Shown one piece after another: positions 40,858 through 51,553 of a DNA stretch of 64,000 bases (positions are counted from its first letter, which is position 1; every line of letters starts with the position of its first letter). The stretch is from positions 1 to 64,000 of the forward strand of contig JANUWI010000024.1 in assembly GCA_025504975.1 (NCBI GenBank), given 5' to 3'. The notes below the pieces were generated by a model. The model searched no databases. It was not told the DNA's origin and was given only the letters and a program-made list of their open reading frames with translations. The stretch comes from Plenodomus lindquistii (Eukaryota; Ascomycota; Dothideomycetes; Pleosporales; Leptosphaeriaceae). The position numbers were made by a program, and so were the translations under genes.

Positions 40858-40933
40858 AATTATTAAAATGAAAGCTAAAATGAATATGTGAAAAAGTCTA
40901 GTTTGTTTTACCAAACCTAAATTCAAGTTGTAA

Positions 40934-41592
40934 CTATTACTATTTTTATTATATCTTTGAACAACATTAGTTATACTAGTCAAAAATGGTCTGATTGCGA
41001 ACTTTTCAAGTTAGCCATTTCATTACTTAAAAATAAAGAACATTTGACTGAAAAAGGGTTTAATCAAATACTTTCTATTAAGTCTTCTATGAATAAAGGT
41101 TTATCTGAGGAATTACAGTTAGTTTTCCCTCAAATTACTCCGGTAAATAGACCTTTACTTATAGATAAAGATGTTAAAGATCCACATTGATTAGCAGGCT
41201 TTACTAGTGGTGAAGGATGTTTTTTTGTTTACATACGTAATAGTTCTACAACTAAACTAGGTAAATCTATTAGTCTGAAATTTCATATTGCTCAACACAG
41301 TAGAGACACTGAACTTATGAAAAAATTTATTGCTATCTTTGATTGCGGTAGAATTGAATTAAATTTAGATAGATCTGTTGTGTATTTTGTAGTTACAAAG
41401 TTACAGGATATTACTTCTAAAGTAATACCTTTTTTTGACAAATCTCTCATTAAAGGAGTTAAAGCCTCAGATTATGCAGATTTTAAAAAAGTGGCTGTAT
41501 TACTGACCGAAAAAGATCACTTAACTGAAAAAGGTATAAATAAAATTAAACTAATAAAATCTAATATGAATTTTAAAAGAGATTCTGTTTAA
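40934..41592 (+). pseudogene. C-terminal half of the split LAGLIDADG endonuclease
   Basis: The segment reads SQKWSDCELFKLAISLLKN, EKGFNQILSIKSSMNKGLSEEL, then the second motif LAGFTSGEGCFFV at about 41192 and DFKKVAVLLTEKDHLTEKGINKIK to TAA 41590-41592. It has no first motif of its own. It is the natural continuation of the half at 39598-39958. Confidence 0.75.
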
Positions 41593-41740
41593 CAAATAAT
41601 TATTACTAAACGGTTTATTTTGCATTATATCCCACAAGGGTGGATTATATCGTCTAGTACGGTGCGGATGGAAGTAACCCTAAATTAAAGATAAAACTAA
41701 TGTCCTTTTTTTTTTTTTTTTTTAGGATATATTAGTTACG

Positions 41741-43659
41741 TGTTGGGTTCTTTATTTTTATTATTATCTATATTAGCCATGTCATCTATTATGAGCACTA
41801 CTGATTTTGATACTATTTTTAAGGGAAATTTCATTTATGTAACACAACTTTTCTTATTTTATGGTATTTTTATAGCTTTTGCTGTAAAGACTCCTACTAT
41901 ATTCCTAAACACCTGACTTTTAAAGGCTCACGTTGAATCACCTTTAGGAGGAAGTATTATTTTAGCCGCAATTGTTCTTAAATTGAGTTTATATGGTATT
42001 CTGAGACTAATTTTACCTGTTTTACCTAAAGCTTATATGGAATATACTTATATAATTTTCCTAATTGGTGTAATTACTATAGTATATGCTAGTCTTAGTA
42101 CATTAAGAACAATCGATATTAAAGAACTTATTGCATATAGTTCTGTTTCTCATGCGGCTGTTTATCTTCTAGCTGTGTTTAGTAACTGTATACAAGGTAT
42201 TGAAGGTGCGATTAATTTAGGGTTGGCTCATGGACTAGTTTCACCTGGTCTATTTATATGTGCAGGGGGTGTATTATACGACAGATCTTCTACAAGAGTT
42301 ATATCTTTTTACAGAGGAGTTACTCAAGTAATGCCACTATTTGCTATATTATTCTTCATACTATGTCTTTCTAACTGTGGAGCCCCTTTATCTTTAAATT
42401 TCATAGGAGAATTTTTATCGTTATACGGGGTATTTGAAAGATCATCTTTATTTGGTGTATTTGCAAGTTCTTCTATTATTTTCTCTGCAGCATACACTAT
42501 CTATATGTTCCAAAGAATAGCTTTTGGAGGAGCCTATTCAAGAATGTTTACCGTAACTATACCAGATGTAACTAAGAGAGAATTTACGATTTTATTTATC
42601 TTGGTTATACCTACCGTAGTCTTTGGTATATATCCTGCTCCTATATTAGACGCTATACATTACTCCGTATCTACTTTAATTTACTGTTTTGATGTAAATG
42701 TTATTAGTTGTGATGCACCTAAGGTATGAGCTATTTCATATGAAAACTATATGAACTACCCTACTGGCGGGGCAGTTTTCATGTGAATGGGTTTTGCCTT
42801 ATTCTGTATTAAAAACTTTTACACCATAAAAAAATGAATAAATAATAGAGATTTTTTCTATATTAAGTTGTTGGGGTATTTTCTGTATTACAAAGCAACC
42901 CTTGTAAATATAATGGTAGTATTTTACGTTACAAATATCGTAGTTAATGGATGTTTAGCTATACACTATGGAGTATTCCATGAATTGATACCTTATATTA
43001 CCGATAACTATATACAATATATTACCACAGAACCTGATTGCTTAACTATGGGGGTAGATGGTGATATTGTAGGAAAAGGCCCTAGGGTGAACGAGCATAT
43101 TTTATTAAGTTCATCCCAAAACCTTCAATCACATATGAATGCGGGTTCTACAGGTGAAGGGAATTCCGGCCCAAGCGGTCAAGGGAATTCCGGCCCAAGC
43201 GGTCAAGGGAATTCCGGCCCAAGCGGTCAAGGGAATTCCGGCCCAAGCGGTCAAGGGAATTCCGGATCAAGCGTTGCAGGTGGAGCAAATCCCGCCCAAA
43301 GTGACGCAGTTGCAGATATGCGTCTTAAACTACTAAATAAGATATCTGCGGTGCAAAATAACATTGACTACTGACAGGAGCAAGCTCATGCCGCAGAGAG
43401 GGATCTTAAGGAAGTGAAGGACATAAAACCCTTATACGAAAACGACGGTACTATAGCGGAATGACAACGTGAATATGACCAAGCTTTTAAAGCAAAAAGG
43501 GAGGTGATTACTAACCTTATATCTGAGAAAAAAATGTTAGATCATTTAAATTCAAACTTAAAAAGGGAAGATTATAATCTGTCTACTACATCTGTGTTAA
43601 CTAAGCGTAAATTTATTGACATAACAATTGACTCAGACCCAAAAACTAACTCAAAGTAA
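41741..43659 (+). CDS. nad4: NADH dehydrogenase subunit 4, exon 2 with a long C-terminal tail
   Basis: The exon encodes (L)LGSLFLLLSILAM through LLKAHVESPLGGSIILAAIVLKLS, SSVSHAAVYLLAVFSN, FILCLSNCGAPLSLNFIGEF and IHYSVSTLIY, the normal Nad4 end near 42690. It continues in frame for about 320 residues. These comprise ISCDAPKVWAIS, membrane-like spans (GYFLYYKATLVNIMVVFYVT), five GNSGPSGQ-type repeats (43152-43271) and a coiled coil to TAA 43657-43659. Total Nad4 806 residues against the usual about 480-500. Whether the tail stays on the mature protein is unknown. Confidence 0.92.
43152..43271 (+). repeat. 24-bp GC-rich minisatellite in the nad4 tail
   Basis: Five in-frame tandem units of ggtcaagggaattccggccc plus aagc encode a repeated GQGNSGPS octapeptide. 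The first unit (ggtgaag) and last unit (ggatca) carry substitutions. The GC content is far above the surroundings, so the array is probably recent. Confidence 0.9.
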
Positions 43660-43796
43660 TTTTTATGTAAAAGAAAAATTGGTGTTTAAAAATAGCCTAA
43701 ACCTTAGTTTATTTAGCTTCTACATTAAACCCACCTAAATCCAATAAAGCGTTTATGTGTTCAACTTGTGGTGGAAGAGATAAAGCTCTTTTTTTG

Positions 43797-43968
43797 GTAA
43801 AATAATGGTTATTTTACCGTTAACTTGTTATGAAAGGTAATACCTTACCAGATAGTATAACAAACCCCAGTAGATCATTCATAAAGATGTACTGGAAAAT
43901 GACCAGTAGATATTTATATTTACATAGCTATAAAGGGAGAAGCTAAACAAATGTTTAGTAAAGCCCTA
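43797..43968 (+). repeat. structured 3' repeat, copy 6 (after nad4)
   Basis: The element has aatggttattttaccgtt (AATGG/CCGTT hairpin), aacttgttatgaaagg, CCAGTA/TACTGG, GGGAGAAG, CTAAAC/GTTTAG and AAAGCCC. It begins 137 nt after the nad4 stop and is followed by a poly-A tract. Confidence 0.75.
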
Positions 43969-44098
43969 AAAAAAAAAAAAAAAAAAAAAAAATATCCGGT
44001 ATTATTACCTTACCATATATAAGGTGTAAATTAAGAGTATAGATGATACATTATTATCCTATACGAAATGGAGGTACTTATAATTTTTTGTTTTATAT

Positions 44099-47000
44099 AT
44101 GTTATTATCATCATTACTATTAAATCCCATACTAGGTGTACTTGCTATATTCATTAATAAGGATAAGGGACTTTCACTAGGAAATATTAAATTCATAGCG
44201 TTAACTACATCTATCTTAAATTTATTTATATCACTAATCATCTTTATTCTTTTTGATTTTAGTACAAACCAGTTTCAATTTGTACAAGAATATCATGAAA
44301 TAAGTTATTTTGATTTTTACCTAGGTGTAGACGGTTTATCTATATACTTTGTTCTATTAACTACTCTAATCATACCTATTTCACTAATATCTAATTGAAA
44401 ATCAATCACAAAAGATGTAGAATCTTATGTAATTATCATCCTATTGTTAGAAACTTTACTATTAGCGGTTTTCTTAATGTTAGATATATTACTCTTTTAC
44501 ATATTTTTCGAAAGTATTTTACCCACATTATTTATATTGATTGGTATATTCGGGTCAGATAACAGAGTAAAGGCTAGTTTTTATTTATTCCTATATACAT
44601 TGTTGGGCTTTTTATTTTTATTATTATCTATATTAGCCATGTCATCTATTATGAGCACTATTGATTTTGACACTATTTTTAAGGGAAATTTCATTTATGT
44701 AACACAACTTTTCTTATTTTATGGTATTTTTATAGCTTTTGCTGTAAAGACTCCTACTATATTCCTAAACACCTGACTTTTAAAGGCTCATGCTGAATCA
44801 CCTTTAGGAGGAAGTATTATTTTAGCCGCAATTGTTCTTAAATTGAGTTTATATGGTATTCTGAGACTAATTTTACCTGTTTTACCTAAAGCTTATATGG
44901 AATATACTTATATAATTTTCCTAATTGGTGTAATTACTATAGTATATGTTAGTATTAGTAGATTAAGGACATTTGATGTTAAAAAAGCTATTTTATTTGC
45001 ATATATTTCTGCTTTCCCCTACTGTATGGACTTAGACTTTATTTTTAGTCTTATTTTACTAGCTTATACCCTTTTACTCTTTTTAGCTTATCGTTTTTTA
45101 GTCCAAAACTTCAAGATTCAAAATATGGAAGTATTAACATTAGTTGGTCTATATTTTGTATTAGGAATGTTTACTTTATTAGATGGGGTGATAACTCCAG
45201 AGTTTATGGTGACTTATTCTTATTTATCCACTATGCATGTTTTTTTACTATATGTGGCTATGGCTATGTTCATTATGGATGCTATATATAATAAAGAATC
45301 TACCAGTTTACGCAATAAGATCAAAAAAATCTTATATGTAGTATGTGATCTATATAGTAGCTTTAAAAAGCATCCTATAGTTTGCATGAAAATAGCTATA
45401 TTACTTTTATGATTATTGATTTGTATAAATCTAATTTGTAGTGTATTAGGTGTAACAATATGCTTTGATACGTATACATCATTTTATCTTACTTTATTCA
45501 CTAAATTAGTGTTTACTAAGCTAGGTTTAACACTTATTTCATCACCTCTTATGAATAGTAGTACTGATTGGTATAAGACAGTAGGTATGTCTGTATATTT
45601 TCCTTTAGCTATAGTTCCTGGTAGCTTTATATATTATACTTGTATTTTACCTGAATTGCTGTGTTTTAAGGTGATTGTTATTGGTAATATTAGTGGTATG
45701 ATAGGTATGGTTAAAAACGGGTGAATAACTCTCAAATTATGGGTTATTTACAATATGCCTTTAAAGATAGGCCATCTACTAGAGTGATGGTTAGAATTTT
45801 TAGTACTTATATCAGGTTTATTTGAAGGGATGTACAATGTAGTAATTACATTACCTGTTTTCGGTAAATATCTAGATTTCTTTATAAGAAATTTATACGC
45901 AGTACATTCTAATAATATGTTATCGCCATTTAGTAATTTAAGAGTGGGTAACATAATAAAAGTGTGTCATATGCACATTCATCCTAAACTAAGTGCATTT
46001 GCAGATATACATCCTTATGTTATTAAGCCAAAGAGCTTGTTAGATAACAAGTATATTATGGGTAGCTTTAAGCACAAAGGTTATGGTGATATCGACGGTT
46101 CTTTTATATTTAAGGGTACGTATAAAGACTTATATTTCTATATATGTCAAAATAAACTACAATTAACTAGTAAGATTTATGATATAAGAAATATACACCC
46201 TAATCTAGGTTTAAAAGTAAAAATTTTATGTTATGATATGCTAGTTCAAGCAAAAGCTAATTATTCACACTATAAGTTGACCAGCCTAAATATAAACCGA
46301 ATACCATTCTTATTGTATAGTAGCCAAAGTTATAACCCTTATTACACTCATTATCCACTTGAAGATCCATGCATAAACGTTTGTCCTCAACTTACATTAG
46401 AAGATACACCTCTAGACATTTATGTTAAACTTAATGAGGGTATGGAATTATATGAAAGTGATAAAGCCTACATACAAGGTTTAGGTATTAAGTGCAACAA
46501 AGCCAGTCTTTTCTCTGGCCCTTCAGATGACTTAGGTAGAAAACTGCTAAGAATTACAGAGCCTAGCCAGCATGATCTCGCTTTACAAGTGTGTACTGGA
46601 AGAGGTATCTATTATGTAGACGATAATCATTTAGCTGAAGGATCTGCAGGTAGACCACAGGATGAAACAGGGGAACTTTTTCTTTTAAACGCTAATATGC
46701 CTAGCGATGAAACGTGGAATTATATGTCCGCACAACCTGAGCTTCTTCCCAATTTTACTATGGTTAACAACGAATTTTTTCCTAGTGAAGGGGAATTGGT
46801 TGAGAATCGTTTAGATGATTTTTCTATTCCAGTAGATTCCACTACCAACTTTGAATATGAATCAATCAACATTAATGATAGCGATATGATTAATGAGGCT
46901 TTCAATCATACCACTGTGTATGAAAAGATTGACAGATTAGTTGCATTAAGGAAAGTTAGTCGAGTTGGTTTTATTCGCACTTTACCATATTCATCTAATT

Positions 47001-47422
47001 TAGTAAGACTGAGTTTTTATAACTGAGTAAGCAGTTTAAGAATATCAAATAAAGAAGAGATACCTACTATTCAATTAGATACTTTAGCGAATTACTTAGA
47101 AAATCTTAAATATTTTACCTCTAAGCCTAATATTAGAAACAACATTATAGATTGGGAGGATTTGGATAATGCTAATATCGATCCTATTAATATAGAAAAT
47201 AAGATCCGTAATTTAATTTCCTTAAATGAATATAAGTTAACAACTATGATTAGCAAATTACCATTCAAATCTTACTTGGTAAGAGAAAGGTTTTATCGCT
47301 GAATTAGCGATTTAAATATATCAGCAAAAAAACCAGGTAAAGTTCAATTAATTACTTTATTGAATTACCTGCAAAGAAACTCAACCTCTAACCCTAATAT
47401 TGTAAACAACATTATAAATTAA
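44099..47422 (+). CDS. second nad4 start fused to about 800 codons of unknown protein
   Basis: One ORF of 1107 codons (TGA as Trp), ATG 44099 to TAA 47420-47422. Residues 1 to about 285 are almost identical to Nad4, without the intron. Residues to about 305 are a diverged match (TIVYVSISRLRTFDVKKAIL versus TIVYASLSTLRTIDIKELIA). After that it is unrelated: more membrane spans, LPVFGKYLDFF ... SPF, then the block LRITEPSQHDLALQVCTGR ... EGSAGRPQ shared with the ORF at 29529, and a soluble C-terminal part. It lacks the second half of Nad4, so it cannot replace it; an independent or chimeric function is possible. Confidence 0.75.
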
Positions 47423-47524
47423 CATGCTGTGAATAAAAGGGTTTAAATCGTAAAAATATACTGACGCTATCTTTAATGGTAATAGTATTATTCAATTACA
47501 TTGAATAAATGTAGAAATAACCCT

Positions 47525-47623
47525 CAATGTTCAGAAATTTGTGGTATCTTACACAGTTCTATGCCTATCGTTGTAGAATCTGTATCTCTAGAGAAATTCT
47601 TATCTAGATTACAGGAACAATAG
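47525..47623 (+). pseudogene. dispersed copy of the last cox2 exon
   Basis: Identical in length to 11446-11544 and nearly identical in sequence (CSEICGILHSSMPIVVESVS), with a Trp codon TGA changed to AGA. The preceding about 40 nt match the 3' end of the cox2 intron, and the following sequence matches the cox2 downstream region including repeat copy 7. There is no upstream cox2 sequence, so it is not expressed as Cox2. Confidence 0.85.
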
Positions 47624-47700
47624 TAGGATAAAACCTATGTAATAACTCAAGATAAAATTTATGTAATATCTAAATATAAATTTTATTAAAATAATTGTTT

Positions 47701-47850
47701 TGTACAATTAACATGTTACTGAAAAGTAATTACTTTACATAATAGTATAACATATCCCAGTAAATAATGGATATTTACTGGAAAATTGCACTGTATATTT
47801 ACATTCACACAGCAATTAGGGGAGAAGAGTAAATCACTTTACTAAAGCCC
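47701..47850 (+). repeat. structured 3' repeat, copy 7
   Basis: It is practically identical to copy 1 (11622-11771), co-transferred with the cox2 gene end: CCAGTAAATA/TATTTACTGG, ATTGC/GCAAT, AGTAAA/TTTACT, GGGAGAAG and AAAGCCC. Confidence 0.75.
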
Positions 47851-47993
47851 AACAAAAAAAAAATAACAAAAAAGTGTAGAAAAACGTCATAAGGGTACTA
47901 GCCCCATTGTTATAACATAAAAGGCGAAAGGTTTGGTGTTAAGATATAATATTAAATAGTAATGTATTAGGTAGGTATACCTAATGCACAAAT

Positions 47994-48067
47994 AATGATG
48001 ATTAGTTTAACCGGGTAAAACAGGATAGTTTTATTATCCCAATCTAAGTTCAAGCCCTATATCATTA
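47994..48067 (+). tRNA. trnK: tRNA-Lys (TTT)
   Basis: Acceptor AATGATG pairs with TATCATT, the D-region GTTT-aaccgggta-AAAC folds, and anticodon stem GGATA/TATCC closes loop GTTTTAT (anticodon TTT). The T-arm (TAAG-TTCAAGC-CCTA) has one A-C mismatch. A copy with a broken acceptor is at 13520-13593. It lies 37 nt upstream of nad4L. Confidence 0.75.
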
Positions 48068-48103
48068 TTTTGGAATACACATATTAACTTTTTTTTTTTT
48101 ACA

Positions 48104-48342
48104 ATGAATTTATCACTAATATTATTTACAATAGGAATTTTGGGTTTTGTTTTAAATAGGAAAAACATTATATTAATGCTTATTTCTATAGAAATAATGC
48201 TATTAGCTATTACATTCCTAGTATTGGTTAGTTCACTTAGCTTCGATGATATCTTAGGTCAAACTTTTGCTATATATATAATTGCCTTAGCCGGAGCAGA
48301 GTCTGCGATTGGTTTAGGTATTTTAGTAGCTTTTTATAGATT
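48104..48342 (+). CDS. nad4L: NADH dehydrogenase subunit 4L, exon 1
   Basis: ATG 48104 starts MNLSLILFTIGILGFVLNRKNIILMLISIEIMLL and continues through FDDILGQTFAIYIIALAGAESAIGLGILVAFYR, the full Nad4L signature (three membrane helices, complex I). It ends on TT (48342), and Leu is completed at 49757. Total 89 codons with exon 2. Confidence 0.96.
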
Positions 48343-49387
48343 CGTCTTTTTCAAATCAAGCCATCTATCCTTTAACTCTAATAATCATTCTATTAAACCC
48401 GTAAATATCATTCCACTTGGAATAAGAAATTATTCTACAAATACTCACTCTAAACCTTTATTAGATCCTTGATTTATAACTGGTATTTTTGATGCTGAAA
48501 GTTCTTTTGTAGTTACTATATTAAAAAACCCTAGATACAAAACAGGGTGAAATGTTCAAGCAAGAACTCAAATAAAAATGCATGAAAGAGATAGAGACTT
48601 AATTCTAAAAATCCAAGAGTATTTTGGAGGTATAGGATACGTATCAAATCCCAACAAAAATTCCACAGTTGAATTTAGAGTTAGTACTATGCAGGATATT
48701 ACTAACAAGATTATACCGCATTTTACTGACTACCCATTATTAACTAAAAAATCTTTTGACTACGTATTTTTTAAAAAAATTGTAAAATTAATGTCAGAAA
48801 AAGAGCACAGTAATTTACAAGGAATACAAACCATAGTTAATTATAAGTCATCTATGAATTGAGGTTTATCCAATGATCTAAAAGAAGCTTTTCCTGATAC
48901 TGTTCCAGTAAAAAAAGAAGATATAGTAAGCCATTATAATATTCTTGTGTCTGCTAAAGAATGAATGGCTGGGTTTTCAACAGGAGAATCTAACTTCTTT
49001 ATTACAGTTCAAAAATCTAGAACTAAAAGCGGTATAGCTACTTCATTACGTTTTTCTATAGCTCAAGATTCAAGAGATATATCTTTATTGGAAAGTTTCG
49101 TAGATTTTTTTGGATGTGGGTATGTAGCTAAGTACAAAAATCGTTTGGTTTGTGAATTTATAGTTACAAAAATAGATGATATAGTAAATAATATTATTCC
49201 TTTCTTTGAAAAACATAAAATAATAGGATCAAAATACTCAAACTTCTTGGATTTTAAGAGTGCTGCTTTAATTATTAAAAATAAGGACCATTTAGAAAAA
49301 GATGGAATAGGTATGAATAAAATTTTATTGTTAAAGAAAAATATTACGGATATGAACAAGAGTAAAAATAATCATGGACACGATTAG
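48343..49387 (+). CDS. LAGLIDADG homing endonuclease (two motifs)
   Basis: The frame is open from nad4L exon 1 to TAG 49385-49387. The motifs are ITGIFDAESSFVV at about 48475 and MAGFSTGESNFFI at about 48965. The second has Gly-Glu in place of Asp/Glu-Gly at the helix end (STGES), which may weaken one active site. Otherwise complete, with IVNYKSSMNWGLSNDLKEAF between domains. Confidence 0.85.
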
Positions 49388-49756
49388 GGCTTTGAAAAGA
49401 AAAATGGATCAGAAAAGGTGGAGTGAACCTTCATCTAGTCTTTATCTAGGCAAAACCTTCAAACTGCGGGAACATCTTAAAGACAAATCTACCAAGTTAA
49501 TATAGTAATGTAATTAATGGAACAGGTAATGACTCGTTGTACGGTAAAAACGATTTGTATGAAGAAATGAAATAGATAATCTGCAGCCAAACACCAATAT
49601 TATAATGCTGGTGCACAGTTCATCGACTAAATGTAGGTTGGTTTATAATTGTTATATAATTATTTGCTTAAAATATAGTCAGGCATAATAGAGAGATTAT
49701 GGTAATATCCCAGCCTTCCTAAGGGAATAGTATTCCTACGGAAAAGGGAGAAAACG
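48343..49756 (+). mobile_element. group I intron of nad4L with LAGLIDADG ORF
   Basis: The intron begins after T48342 and ends with G49756. The core downstream of the ORF (49480-49700: ggaacaggtaatgactcg, gcacagttcatcgactaaatg, cttaaaatatagtcagg) is shared with the cox2 intron at 9434 and the nad1 intron at 60635. Confidence 0.88.
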
Positions 49757-49787
49757 AAGAGGAAGTATTAGTATCGAATTTAAATAA
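49757..49787 (+). CDS. nad4L: NADH dehydrogenase subunit 4L, exon 2
   Basis: This 31-nt exon encodes (L)RGSISIEFK and the stop TAA 49785-49787. The last A is also the first base of the nad5 ATG (49787-49789), the one-base nad4L/nad5 overlap common in fungal mitochondria. Confidence 0.93.
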
Positions 49788-50110
49788 TGTATCTAGCTAT
49801 AATTATCTTACCACTATTAGGATCAATAGCTTCTGGTTTTTTTGGTAGAAAAATCGGAATATCAGGAGCACAAATAATTACATGTACAGCAGTTGTAACT
49901 ACAACTATATTAGCTGTTTTAGCGTTCTTTGAAGTTGGATTAAATAACATACCTGTTTATATGGAGGTATTCAGGTGAATTGATTCTGAATCATTAAATG
50001 TATCCTGAGCATTTTATTATGATTCATTGACAGTATCTATGCTTATACCTGTTTTAATCGTAGCTTCTTTAGTACATATATACTCAATAGGTTATATGAG
50101 CACGGACCCT
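49787..50110 (+). CDS. nad5: NADH dehydrogenase subunit 5, exon 1
   Basis: ATG 49787 starts MYLAIIILPLLGSIASGFFGRKIG, continuing to VSWAFYYDSLTVSMLIPVLIVASLVHIYSIGYMSTDP. Nad5 is the largest antiporter-like subunit of complex I. Six exons (324, 93, 293, 48, 166 and 1533 nt) give 818 codons plus stop, longer than usual because of a tail. This exon ends on CCT. Confidence 0.96.
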
Positions 50111-51406
50111 CGGGGGCGCGTAAGGGGAAAACGCGTCTATGGGGGTAAACTATCAAATTCCGGGAAACTCCTAAAGCTTAAGATACCAAGCAATCGTTGA
50201 AAAACTATATGTGGCTGAACTAATTACTCAGGTATGGTAACAAGTCTTAAGATGAGTGAAAACAAAATGGATCATCGCGGATCTAAGTCAGCAATATTCA
50301 AAAATATTGTTGTAAAAGAGCAACGAGTAGACGGCAGTTGATTTATTAAACCACATTTAATAAATTTAAGGTGTACTCTACAGGGTTCTGAAAAGAATAG
50401 AGATATAAACCTCGGTTTCAACATGCAACAAGGTTGAAACTCCTGTATCAAAAACCCATCTAAACAATTCGGTTTAAAAAATTTTTCTACATCTAGTTCT
50501 ACCATTGTAAATCCTGGAGTCTGATCTGGTCTAATAGATGGTGAAGGTTCGTTTACTATAATAGTAGACAAAAATAAAGTTCGCTCTTTAGGTTGACGTG
50601 TTCAATTAAAATTTCAAATAGGTTTACACACGAAAGATCTTAACTTATTATGTCTATTACAACAACATTTAGGGGGTATTGGTTCTATTCATTTAGCTTC
50701 AAACCGAGATATAGTTAATTATTCAATAGATTCAATTAAAGATTTAAATAACCTTATTACTCATTTAGAGGAATATACGTTATTGACTCAAAAAGCCTCA
50801 GATTTTTTATTATTTAAAAAAGCGGTAAAACTTGTTAATGATAAAGCTCATCTTACGGTTGAAGGTCTAAAAAAAATAGTGAATATAAAAGCATCAATGA
50901 ATTTAGGTTTATCTGACACATTAAAATCAGAGTTTGCTGGATATATTCCAGTGGATAGACCTGTTATAAATTATTATAATATAATTTTAAACCCTCATTG
51001 AATTTCAGGATTTATAAGCGCTGAGGGAAATTTTGATGTTCGTATACCATCCACCCATAGTAAACTAGGTTATCGAGTACAATTGAGATTTAGAATAACT
51101 CAACACAGTAGAGATTTTGTATTAATGCAGAAAATAGTTGAGTACTTAGGGTCAGGGAAAATATATAAATATGCTGGTAAATCCGCAGTTAGTTTATCAA
51201 TAGTTGATTTTAAGGATATTACGAATATAATCATTCCATTTTTAAATAAAAATCCTGTAATAGGTATAAAACTATATGATTATCTTGATTGATGTAAAAT
51301 TCATAGCTTAATAGTTAATCGTTCTCATCTTACGGTTGAAGGTATAAATTCTATTAGAAAGATAAAATCTGGTATGAACACAGGTAGAAATTGGCAAGAT
51401 ATTTAA
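50111..51406 (+). CDS. LAGLIDADG homing endonuclease, frame open through the intron core
   Basis: The frame runs without TAA or TAG from nad5 exon 1 to TAA 51404-51406. The enzyme starts at about residue 120 of this frame: WSGLIDGEGSFTI at about 50522 (first motif) and ISGFISAEGNFDV at about 51001 (second motif, Ser in place of the first acidic residue). Family helices KIVNIKASMNLGLSD and SIRKIKSGMNTGRN are present. Confidence 0.88.
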
Positions 51407-51460
51407 CCATTGTTAATAAACACTTTATAAATCAATTGCAAGATAAATTTGATTTTTATG
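50111..51460 (+). mobile_element. group I intron of nad5 with LAGLIDADG ORF
   Basis: The intron begins after T50110 and ends with G51460. The core (caaattccgggaaactcctaaagct, ggatcatcgcggatc, gtaaaagagcaacgagtagacgg, aaggtgtactctac) lies inside the open reading frame at 50150-50380, so the core RNA doubles as coding sequence. Confidence 0.9.
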
Positions 51461-51553
51461 CATATCCAAAGATTCTTTAGTTATTTAAGCTTATTTACTT
51501 TCATGATGCTTATATTAGTTGCAGCAAACAATTTTTTAGTAATGTTTGTAGGT
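51461..51553 (+). CDS. nad5: NADH dehydrogenase subunit 5, exon 2
   Basis: This exon encodes HIQRFFSYLSLFTFMMLILVAANNFLVMFVG, the conserved Nad5 stretch before WEGVGVCSYLL. It starts after G51460 and ends on GGT (T51553). Confidence 0.95.

Larger units (their letters stand above)
39211..41740 (+). mobile_element. group I intron of nad4 with nested endonuclease genes
   Basis: The intron begins after T39210 and ends with G41740. The core at the 5' end (aaactccgggtaagccctaaagctt, gtgatcgcggatctaaac, gtaaaagagcaacgagtagatgg, aaggtgtactctagtcgc) belongs to the family shared with cox2, cox3, nad5 and nad1. A T21 tract lies just before the 3' end. The second nad4 copy lacks this intron. Confidence 0.92.

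Noticed and set aside
43152..43271. CRISPR-like array
   Set aside because: Units are directly tandem, without spacers, and in frame with nad4.
44099..44985. Second nad4 as a functional gene copy
   Set aside because: It contains only about the first 300 codons of Nad4 before an unrelated sequence, so it cannot supply the full subunit.
49063..49359. Minus-strand ORFs inside endonuclease genes
   Set aside because: They are shadows of conserved + strand LAGLIDADG domains.
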